The translations under genes were made by a program, and so were the position numbers. Positions 1 to 7,600 of a stretch of DNA of 19,081 nucleotides are shown piece by piece. Source of the stretch: an uncultured Candidatus Soleaferrea sp. (GTDB lineage: Bacteria; Bacillota; Clostridia; Oscillospirales; Ruminococcaceae); the NCBI GenBank assembly GCA_934527325.1, contig CAKTAG010000019.1, positions 1 through 19,081 on the forward strand, read 5' to 3'. How positions within the stretch are numbered: the first letter of the stretch is position 1; every line of letters begins with the position of its first letter. Below the pieces are notes generated by a model. That model saw only the letters and a program-made list of their open reading frames with translations, had not been told where the DNA came from and searched no databases.

Positions 1-900
1 GTTACATCTAATATTCAATCACCAGTTGCCCAACTTGCTATAACTTTTATATCAAATTCTTTCTATTACCCCAAATTTACCGATATTCAATTAAACTATA
101 AAAATCATAACATCTTTAACGGAAAAATTGATGAACAAATTACTTCTAAAACACCCCAAGGTACAGTAATTAAAATTTTTGCCCGCTCTGCAGCCTTTTT
201 ACTTTTAGATAACCAAGCTCAACCACAAATGTATAATCACATATCTTTAAATGACATTTTAACCAAACATATTTACCCTTATGGATTTTCTTTTAACTAT
301 AACAACCCCGCTGAACTTTTTTGTTATTTACCTAAATTTACTGTTTTTACCGCTACTAGCGAATGGAGTGTTCTTAAAACTTTTACAGCTGAAGCTTTAA
401 ACCTTTTTCCATTTATTTTGAATAATAAAGATATATACCTTTCAAACTCATTCCCCAACTCTAAGTTAACAATTTCAAATAATTCAAAATCTACAAACAA
501 CCTTTCATCTACCTTATTTAATTATTCTTCTATTACAATCAATACTAAAAATTTTGGCATTATCTCTGATGTTTTTGTTAAACAACCAGATAACTCATTT
601 ACCCACATTACCAACGATTTAGCTGTAAATAAAAATATTAAAGCCAAACGTTTTTCTTGCCTTTCAACTAACAAAATTAAAAACACATTAGCTTCTCAAA
701 ATCAAAAATATTTCTCTATTTCCGTTACTTTACCTAACATTATTCCAACAGCTACTGGCAATACCATTGCTATTATTGATGATATTATTCCAACTATCTA
801 CCACAACAAACAGTTTATTATTAACGAATTAGCCTATGTGTTTACAAATTCTAAGCTTATTTCTAATTTAAAATTAACACCTACCACACCTTTAATTTAA
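1..900 (+). CDS. Contractile tail baseplate hub protein, gpD/XkdQ-like (5' partial)
   Basis: The frame is open from the first base of the window, so the gene starts upstream; the internal ATG at 229 is not the start. The visible 299 residues contain a pattern typical of hub proteins of the gpD/XkdQ (T4 gp27-like) group: an FNGKIDEQ stretch, then a G-x-V-I-K-I-x-A-R-S strand, then LLDNQAQPQMY followed by a NDILTKHIYPYGF segment. In contractile tails this protein forms the ring that holds the spike and connects the tube to the baseplate. It is the first of six tightly packed tail genes, and its position directly before a spike-like gene supports the call. Product family is inferred from motif style and gene order rather than a search; it ends in TAA, 48 bases before the next start. 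Confidence 0.72.
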   Translation, partial: VTSNIQSPVAQLAITFISNSFYYPKFTDIQLNYKNHNIFNGKIDEQITSKTPQGTVIKIFARSAAFLLLDNQAQPQMYNHISLNDILTKHIYPYGFSFNYNNPAELFCYLPKFTVFTATSEWSVLKTFTAEALNLFPFILNNKDIYLSNSFPNSKLTISNNSKSTNNLSSTLFNYSSITINTKNFGIISDVFVKQPDNSFTHITNDLAVNKNIKAKRFSCLSTNKIKNTLASQNQKYFSISVTLPNIIPTATGNTIAIIDDIIPTIYHNKQFIINELAYVFTNSKLISNLKLTPTTPLI

Positions 901-948
901 CAACAACCATTTTATATTCAACATAATTAAACAAGGAGTATATTTAAA

Positions 949-1305
949 ATGCAAAATACTCAAAATTTAAATAATACTTACCCCACATTAGCTTGTGTTA
1001 CCCTAGCAAACACTCAAAACGTTGCGGCTTGCCACGAATTTGAGCAGCGCAATATACCCACTATTGCCCCAAAAGGTTATTATTATTTACCTGATGTTGG
1101 TGATACTATTCTACTTTCTTCAACTCAAGAACCATTTTCTTTAGGCTGTTTAAATAACTCTAAAACAAAAATTAACAAAGGTGAAATAATTATAAAAAAC
1201 AACTCTGGGGCATATATTAAATTTTTAAACAACGGGGATATAGAAATAAATTCATTAATAATTTCTAAAACTGGTGATATAAAAAATAAAAAGGATCTGC
1301 TATGA
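949..1305 (+). CDS. Baseplate spike/assembly protein, gpV-like
   Basis: A 118-residue protein preceded by an AAGGAG ribosome binding site at about 932-937. The central part (YYYLPDVGDTILLSS...EPFSLGCL) looks like the OB-fold domain of gpV/gp5-type spike proteins, where a 'P-x-VGD-x-V-x-V' strand and a 'P-V-x-G' turn are usual. The C-terminal third, with short alternating strands around 'GEIIIKNNSGAYIKF' and 'GDIEINS', resembles the beginning of the trimeric beta-helix that forms the tip. The protein is short, as in PBSX/skin-like elements, and has no lysozyme domain. It overlaps the next gene in an ATGA arrangement, implying translational coupling. It is the second gene in the hub-spike-gp25-J order expected of contractile tails. 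Confidence 0.65.
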   Translation: MQNTQNLNNTYPTLACVTLANTQNVAACHEFEQRNIPTIAPKGYYYLPDVGDTILLSSTQEPFSLGCLNNSKTKINKGEIIIKNNSGAYIKFLNNGDIEINSLIISKTGDIKNKKDLL

Positions 1306-1664
1306 ATACATCTATTTATAAAAATTACAACAACATTAACCTATACAACAACCGTACAGAAGATTATTGCTACACCGATGAAATTATTAAATCTTTTATT
1401 CTATACCTACAAATACCAAAAGGTTCTTTCACTTTAGATAACTCTATTGGCTCAAACTTTGTAGATAAATTACGCCAATTTACACCAAATAAATTAAAAG
1501 ATAAACTTCTATACACTCTAAAAGAAGAAGCTTTAGATTTTTACCCAATTAACATAGAAAATGTTGATTACACCATTAACAAACAACTAAAATCTATTTC
1601 ATTATTTATTTTAATCTCTGCCAATAAAAATATTTATTCTGCATCTTTGGAGGTGTTTTTATAA
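1302..1664 (+). CDS. Baseplate wedge protein, gp25/gpW-like (XkdS position)
   Basis: A 120-residue protein whose ATG overlaps the TGA of the spike gene. It has the size of the gp25/W family and the sheath-binding wedge layout: a helix ending in the SFILYLQIPKGSFTLD segment, a 'G-S-N-F' turn, a middle helix (DKLLYTLKEEALDFYP), and paired strands (NIENVDYTINKQLKSISLFILIS). In many gp25-like proteins an 'R...L...PG-x....pd-G' motif occupies the same place as IPKGSFTLDNSIGS here. In contractile tails this protein nucleates sheath assembly at the baseplate. The call rests mainly on size, position between the spike and baseplate J genes, and strand pattern. Confidence 0.6.
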   Translation: MNTSIYKNYNNINLYNNRTEDYCYTDEIIKSFILYLQIPKGSFTLDNSIGSNFVDKLRQFTPNKLKDKLLYTLKEEALDFYPINIENVDYTINKQLKSISLFILISANKNIYSASLEVFL

Positions 1665-1668
1665 AACA

Positions 1669-2721
1669 ATGTTACAATTTGAGCAAATTCTTTCTAACAT
1701 GATAACTGAATACCAAAAAATATCTGGAACAACCCCTATTAAAACAAGTGACATCTACATAAAATTAAAAGTTTTAGCTGCTCAATTATTTACCCTACAA
1801 TCTAAATTAGAATGGACAAAAAATCAGGTTTTTCCACAAACTGCAACCGGCAAATATTTAGATTACCATGCCCAAACTAGAGGGTTAACCAGAAAAAAAC
1901 CATCTTCTGCTTCTGGCATTTTAACTTTTTCACTTGCTAAACCAGCAGAAAACAACATCACTATACCCGTTAACACCCTTTGCTTTTCACCATTAAAACC
2001 AGATGTTAAATTTGCTACAACATCTGCAGCTACAATAACAAAAGGTGAACTAAATATAGATATACCTGCTAAATGTACCACACAAGGTACCATTTCAAAC
2101 ACTGAAGCAAATTCAATAACTAAAATAGTTAACCCACCCCAGGGAATAGAGCTTGTTACAAACAAAACAGAATTTTTGGGAGGTACCAACCAAGAAGACG
2201 ACAACGATTTAAGAAAAAGGTTATTAGATAACTTTGAAAATATATCCAACGGTTGCAATTCCGCTTATTACCACAACCTAGCTATGAATTATGATGGTGT
2301 TTCTTCTGTTAATGTTATTCCAAGGAACCGTGGCAGAGGCACCGTTGATATTATTATAGCTACCAATAAACCAACTGATGAATTAGCACAAAAAATAAAA
2401 ACCTACATCCAAGAAAAAAAAGAAATTAATGTAGACATCGATGTTTTAATAGCTAAACCAAAAAAAATTACCATAGATTTAGATCTAGATATTGACAGCA
2501 CTTACAATTTTACAGACGTTAGCACCAATACAACAAACGTAATTAAAAATTTTATTCATAACTTAAAAGTTGCACAGCCTTTAAATTTAGCAGCTTTAGG
2601 TGCTAAAATTTTTGAAATCAAAGGTGTTAAAAATTACAAATTCTCTACACCAGAAAAAGACGTTTTTTTAAACAAAGATGAAATAATAACACTAGATAAA
2701 CTTAACATAACTAAACTATAA
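1669..2721 (+). CDS. Baseplate J-like protein (XkdT/gpJ family)
   Basis: A 350-residue protein with a GGAGG ribosome binding site at about 1649-1653, inside the end of the previous gene. It is the clearest family call of the tail operon. N-terminal features are the GKYLDYHAQTRGLTRKKPSSA segment (family pattern G-x-x-LD-x-x-a-x-x-x-G-i-x-R-x-x-a). A beta-rich middle with 'NNITIPVNTLC' corresponds to the 'g-x-i-x-I-P-a-G-t' pattern. Then comes the hallmark 'FLGGTNQEDDNDLRKRLLDNF', matching 'GGtD-E-d-d-e-l-R-x-R'. Later segments (GVSSVNVIPRNRGRGTVDIII and the C-terminal LNLAALGAKIFEIKGVKNYKF) also follow the family. The protein forms the wedge ring of the baseplate. Full length for the family. 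Confidence 0.9.
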   Translation: MLQFEQILSNMITEYQKISGTTPIKTSDIYIKLKVLAAQLFTLQSKLEWTKNQVFPQTATGKYLDYHAQTRGLTRKKPSSASGILTFSLAKPAENNITIPVNTLCFSPLKPDVKFATTSAATITKGELNIDIPAKCTTQGTISNTEANSITKIVNPPQGIELVTNKTEFLGGTNQEDDNDLRKRLLDNFENISNGCNSAYYHNLAMNYDGVSSVNVIPRNRGRGTVDIIIATNKPTDELAQKIKTYIQEKKEINVDIDVLIAKPKKITIDLDLDIDSTYNFTDVSTNTTNVIKNFIHNLKVAQPLNLAALGAKIFEIKGVKNYKFSTPEKDVFLNKDEIITLDKLNITKL

Positions 2722-2750
2722 CTACAATTATCACATAAAGAGGCAAAAAT

Positions 2751-3308
2751 ATGAATATAAAAAGCAACATAGAACAACTTTTAGAACCTCTTAACATTTA
2801 TAATTTACACGAACAAAATGAAACAAGTAACGAAATTTTAACCTATTCTACACCTTTACAACAACTAAACAACCAAATAGATGAGTTAATAAATGAAGCC
2901 TTTATTCAAACTGCTAATAATTACGGATTACAATTAAAAGAAGAACTTCTATTTTTAGATATTAACCCCAATACTAGTTTAGATATCAGGCGAAATAAAA
3001 TATTACACGCCTTACTAACCAACCCAGATAATTTTACTAAAAATGGAATTATAAACTCACTAAAATCAACTGGATTTTATAGCGAAATAACAGAAAACTA
3101 CCGTGAAGAATCTATTACCATATCTCAACAAAATAAAGACGTTAAACTAGACAACATTACAAAAATTAAAAACGCCGCTCTTAAAATTTTACCCGCACAT
3201 CTAGATGTAATATTTAATATAGGCAACGAAATAACTTGGAATAAATTTGAAGAGATGGCAATAGACCCTAGCAAAGAATTCTGTTGGGATGATTTTGAAA
3301 CACAATAA
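2751..3308 (+). CDS. Tail protein I-like / XkdU-like (DUF2313-type) baseplate protein
   Basis: A 185-residue protein beginning 29 bases after baseplate J. Visible features are an N-terminal acidic helical part, then NEAFIQTANNYGLQLKEELL followed by DINPNTSLDIRRNKILHALL, which matches the 'W-x-x-x-l-g-i-x-x-d-x-x-l-x-x-R-R-x-x-i-x-a-r' pattern of XkdU/YmfQ proteins. A 'NFTKNGIINSLKSTGFYSEI' segment follows, with a closing ILPAHLDVIF strand that is characteristic of the family ('lP-A-h-l'). In contractile tails this component links the baseplate to the tail fibre, consistent with the fibre gene that follows. The C-terminus is tryptophan-containing and acidic (EITWNKFEEMAIDP...). Confidence 0.75.
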   Translation: MNIKSNIEQLLEPLNIYNLHEQNETSNEILTYSTPLQQLNNQIDELINEAFIQTANNYGLQLKEELLFLDINPNTSLDIRRNKILHALLTNPDNFTKNGIINSLKSTGFYSEITENYREESITISQQNKDVKLDNITKIKNAALKILPAHLDVIFNIGNEITWNKFEEMAIDPSKEFCWDDFETQ

Positions 3309-3338
3309 ACTTAAATTCAACTTTAGGAGGTTTAAATT

Positions 3339-4574
3339 ATGCCTAGTTCAAGCAAAACACCTTTTTTAAATTTACATCAATGGGAAAAATGCGATAAATT
3401 TTGTATGGATGATTTTAACTACGACAATAAAAAAATAGACGAAGAATGTGAAAAAATTTACAATAAAATTTCAACTCACGAAAAAAACAATGACGTCCAC
3501 ATCACTAAACAATCTCTAGATTCTATTGAAACCCATATAAAAAATAATGATATACACCTTACTGCATCTCAAGCATCTGAATTACAAAAACAATTAGAAA
3601 CACTCAATTCTGCATCACAAGATATTTCAGAAATTAAAGCTACAATAACCTCACATTCAAAAGATAAAAGTTTACACTCTACACCTACCAAATTAGAAAA
3701 AGTTAAAACCCTACTCTCTGCTCATACTCAAGATAAAAACATTCACGTTGACCCTTCTGATTTTTCAGCTATTAAATCTCACGTTAAAAATTCTAAAGCC
3801 CACATTGACCCTTCTATCATTTCTGATTTAAAATCTTCTTTAACTCATCACTCTTCTGACAAAAAAATTCACACTGACATCTCTGTTGTTGATTCTATTA
3901 AATCTAACCTTTCTGCTCATACTCAAGATAAAAACATTCACGTTGACCCTTCTGACTTTTCAGCTATTAAATCTCACGTTAAAGATTCTAAAGCTCACAT
4001 TGACCCTTCTATCATTTCTGATTTAAAATCTTCTTTAACTCATCACTCTTCTGACAAAAAAATTCACACCGACATCTCTGTTGTTGATTCTATTAAATCT
4101 AACCTTTCTGCTCATACTCAAGATAAAAACATTCACGTTGACCCTGTTGACTTTTCAGCTATTAAATCTCACGTTAAAGATTCTAAAGCTCATTTTAATG
4201 AATCAACCTTAAAAAAAATTGATGAACACATTGCTAACAATTCTATTCACGTAGATTCTGCACAACTAAATAACCCTTTTTACTTCGTTGGCTCTTACAT
4301 TGGCAACGGCAACGATCAACAATTAATTACTCTACCTTTTAACCCATCTTTTGTTATTGTTTTTTCTAAAAATATGCCACCTGTTAGTGTTGCCAAAGCC
4401 TCTGGGGAAACTATAATATCTCTAGCTTGTTGCAGTAAAGATTCTGCCTCTGTTGGGTTAGTTCCAACTACAAATGGTTTTATTGCTCAAACTACTAAAA
4501 CCTACCAATTAAATAAAATTGTAAAGCATTTAAATACTAGCGGAATAAATTACCATTATATTGCTTTTAGATAA
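3339..4574 (+). CDS. Repeat-containing tail fibre protein
   Basis: A 411-residue protein with a strong AGGAGG ribosome binding site about 10 bases before the ATG. The N-terminus (residues 1-50; SSSKTPFLNLHQWEKCDKF) resembles fibre attachment regions of Bacillota phages. Residues about 50-290 consist of repeated helical-looking segments with conserved histidine pairs, of the form H-x5-6-H-[VIT]-D, common in Gram-positive phage fibres. Two 65-residue units (from about residue 128) are almost identical, and a third is partial. The C-terminal domain (about 300-411) begins NPFYFVGSYIGNGNDQQLIT and continues LPFNPSFVIVF, a short tip domain seen in many tail fibres ('G-x-Y-x-G-d-g ... i-x-L-g-F-x-P-x-x-V'). 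The protein should determine adsorption specificity. It is the last gene of the tail operon and is followed by a large hairpin. Confidence 0.82.
   Translation: MPSSSKTPFLNLHQWEKCDKFCMDDFNYDNKKIDEECEKIYNKISTHEKNNDVHITKQSLDSIETHIKNNDIHLTASQASELQKQLETLNSASQDISEIKATITSHSKDKSLHSTPTKLEKVKTLLSAHTQDKNIHVDPSDFSAIKSHVKNSKAHIDPSIISDLKSSLTHHSSDKKIHTDISVVDSIKSNLSAHTQDKNIHVDPSDFSAIKSHVKDSKAHIDPSIISDLKSSLTHHSSDKKIHTDISVVDSIKSNLSAHTQDKNIHVDPVDFSAIKSHVKDSKAHFNESTLKKIDEHIANNSIHVDSAQLNNPFYFVGSYIGNGNDQQLITLPFNPSFVIVFSKNMPPVSVAKASGETIISLACCSKDSASVGLVPTTNGFIAQTTKTYQLNKIVKHLNTSGINYHYIAFR
3721..4197 (+). repeat. 195-bp in-frame tandem repeat in the tail fibre gene (2 full + 1 partial copy)
   Basis: The sequence starting CTCATACTCAAGATAAAAAC recurs at 3721, 3916 and 4111, an exact spacing of 195 bases (65 codons). 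The first two units differ by only a few bases (for example AAAAATTCT versus AAAGATTCT), and the third is truncated at about 4197. Each unit itself contains three diverged subrepeats of about 21-22 residues with paired histidines. Near identity at synonymous positions points to recent duplication or ongoing recombination. Confidence 0.93.
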
Positions 4575-4650
4575 ATAAAAACCACCAGCTAATGTGGTAC
4601 GCTCCCTCTTAAGTAAACAGGGGGCATACCATAAAGCCGGTGGTTTTTAT
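4575..4650. terminator. Large double-stem bidirectional terminator between convergent genes
   Basis: Outer arms 4575-4590 (ATAAAAACCACCAGCT) and 4635-4650 (AGCCGGTGGTTTTTAT) pair over 16 positions with one non-Watson-Crick pair. Inside, 4595-4606 (TGGTACGCTCCC) pairs with 4620-4631 (GGGGGCATACCA) around a 13-base loop. Both ends run into T-rich sequence on their own strand, so it can stop transcription from the tail operon (+) and from the giant secreted-protein gene (-), both of which end beside it. The outer A-C mismatch on the + strand becomes a G-U pair on the - strand. Confidence 0.8.
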
Positions 4651-4677
4651 TTTAAGTTAATTTTATTTATAACATTA

Positions 4678-7600
4678 TTAACTACCTATTTCAAGTTCTA
4701 ATAACACTTGTTCACAGCTTTTTCTCCAATCATTTTGTGAAGATGCATCTGGATCATAAACCGGGTAACTAATTAATGTGTTCATTACTTTATTTAACCC
4801 GCTTTTACCTTCAACTTTACTTACATCAGAAAAAACCATAGCTGCTGCCACAAGGTTTAAATTACCTATGCATTCTGTATCAACTTGTTTTTTTTCAACA
4901 TCTTTATATATTATACTATCAAAAAAGTCGTTGGTGGGTACACATTTATTTGTGTATAATGTAGTTTGTAATGATTGAATAATTTTTACCACATTATCAA
5001 CATTGCTGATATTTGCTATATTAAAACTACTATCTAAAGAATATTTAGCATATAAAAAGTCAACTATAGCTACTTTTTTAAGCACATCTGCACTTTCATC
5101 TACGCCTTGTTTCACAGTTCCATCGGCAGAAAAATACTTTGCTAGCAACCCAGATGCTGTATAATAAGGTGTATATTTTTCTATATACTTTAACCTTGTT
5201 TTTAATGCAAAAAGTACTACATCTTCTATAGCATCTTTTTTGCCACTTGTAAATACTTGCTTTGCTTTACTTACCATATTTACAATTTCTTTATAAGCTA
5301 CTTGGTCACCTACTTGTACACAATTAATACTACCTTCTATTAACCATGACAAAACTATATTATAAAGACATTCGTAAAATTGTTCCTCAGACATAGTATT
5401 TGAACCTTCTAATAATGCCGATAACTCCTTATCTGTAGCTAAACCACTGCTACTGCTACCAAACGCTAGACCTGCTGCACCTCCACCTGTACCTGTTGCA
5501 TCATCACCTGGATTACCTTGGTCACCTTTATCATCATCTTGATCATCTTGATTATCATCTTGGTCATCTTCATCGTCATCTTGATCATCTTGATTATCAT
5601 CTTGGTCACCTTTATCGTCATCTTGATTATCCTGATTATCATCTTGGTCATCTTGATTATCATCTTGATTATCATCTATTGGTAATTGTTTTAGGAGCAA
5701 ATCACTATAGTCTATAATATGTCGATGTATTTGTTGGTAAGAACGTTCTTTATCAAGCTCATTCACACTATTACTTGCCTTGTCTAGGTATTCGTATAAT
5801 TGATAATAAACTTTTATTATCTTAACATTGTCTTCCCCTATAACACTTTCTATTTGAGTAACTTCATCTGGTAATGTTGAGTTTAAGCCTCCATTTAACT
5901 GCATTTCTTGTCGCGCTGTTAAAGTATAGTTTTTTCCTAATTCTGTAACAAAATTTTTCAATTTTTTACTTACCTCTTTTTTATCTAAAAGCCACTCATC
6001 GTCACCTGTATATATTTTTTTAAGATCTTCTAATGTATTTGATTCTTGGCTAACTAAATTTAATTTAGCCCTTAATTCTTTTATTTTTGCTTTTGTAGCA
6101 TCACTAGCACTATTTTCCAAACTATCTAATTTAGCTCGAATTTCTTTTTCTTTCGCTAACTGCTGCTTCTTACTTAAAGAAAAATACTTATCTATGTCGT
6201 TTTCTAATTGTTCCAAATCATCCTGTTCGTTATGTAAAAGCTGCTTCAAATCACTTATTGCACTATCTACATCAGTTATAATATCATTGGTTGCAGCCAT
6301 TTTCTTTTGTTGTAGTGATTTTATTTCTTTTCTATTATCTATTAAACCCTTTATAAGCTTATCTGCTGTTTGCTTATCTTCAGTAATTAATGCATCAATC
6401 CTTGATTTTATATTATCTTTCATACTATCATCATCGTTTACATATGTAGATATTAAGGTTAATAACTTATTATTCTCTGCATTTTTATCTTTCAACAAAT
6501 CTACTAAATTGGTTTTCATTGTGAACTGTGTCTTAAAATTTTTACCAGTTTCAGTTTCTTTCAATCCTTTAATATTCTCTATTAAACTATAACCTATTGT
6601 TCCTTTTACTTCGGCACTTAGTGTATTAGAGCCGCCTGGTGGTGGAGGCGGCTCAGACATTGCCGTACCAAAAGTAATCTCACCAACCTTTACCTCTTCT
6701 ATTATTTCTATGTTACTGCCTTGAACTGCTCCTATTTTTTCATCTATTTTTTCTTGATTATCTATTTTGGCTCGCTGACTATCTTCTGCAGCTTTCATAT
6801 ACCTCTTAAAACTATTAAAAATGCTTTTTATAAAATTCTCTTCGTTATTTATGCTTTCATACCCATTTGCCTTTTTAATTTTTTCAACAATGCCTAACAT
6901 TGCTTGATAATGTTTACTTTTTTTAGCTAATACATTATCTATAAATTGTTCGTAACTTTCACTAGCATCTTTTCCCGTATCGTCTTTAAAATCTTTTAAC
7001 AACAAAATATAAAATACCATCTTTCGAAAATCATCGTTTTTTTCGTATATTTTTCCTACTGTTGTAGTATTAAACCAGTTATATTCACTCTTATTACCTT
7101 CATTTTTATATTCTATTTCTTTAATACTTAAAAAAGCATCTAAGCTTTTAATTATATTTGTATATAGCTCATCTTTAGTATACTGAATTTGAGTATCAAC
7201 TACTATGTTTTGTTTTTCTTCGTTAATACTTTTTATAACAGTTCTTAAATCTTCTATTTCTTTTTCTATAGGTTTAATGTTTTCTTCACCATTATTACCA
7301 TTATACTTATAAGTTTTTCTTAAATCACCTGTTTCTGCTCGCACATCTAAAGCTTGTTTCAAACTAAAAGCAGATTTACCAAATTGCAAAACGTCTGTAT
7401 TGTCTGCAGCTAATTTTATTTCGTTTCCCTTATTATCCTTGTATGTTACATTAAATAATTTTTTATACTCTCTGTCGTTATCTATCTTGTTTAAAATTTT
7501 TTCTTTATCAGTACCTAACACAGTCGTAAATGCTCCACACACATTTTTTAGCCATGCATTAAGACTTCTCACATCTCTCTGTGTAGTTGGCATTCCAAGC

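Noticed and set aside
1863..2258. 131-codon frame on the minus strand inside the baseplate J gene
   Set aside because: Overlaps a confidently assigned baseplate J gene on the other strand, with no ribosome binding site or recognisable motif.
3721..4197. CRISPR array
   Set aside because: The repeats are 195 bases long, tandem without spacers, and in frame within a tail fibre gene.
5496..5717. His/Leu-rich reading frame on the + strand (and an Ile/Lys/Met-rich one on the - strand) over the D/N/Q tract
   Set aside because: Both are shadows of the repetitive Asp-rich codons of the giant secreted-protein gene; composition is an artefact of the repeat and there is no ribosome binding site.
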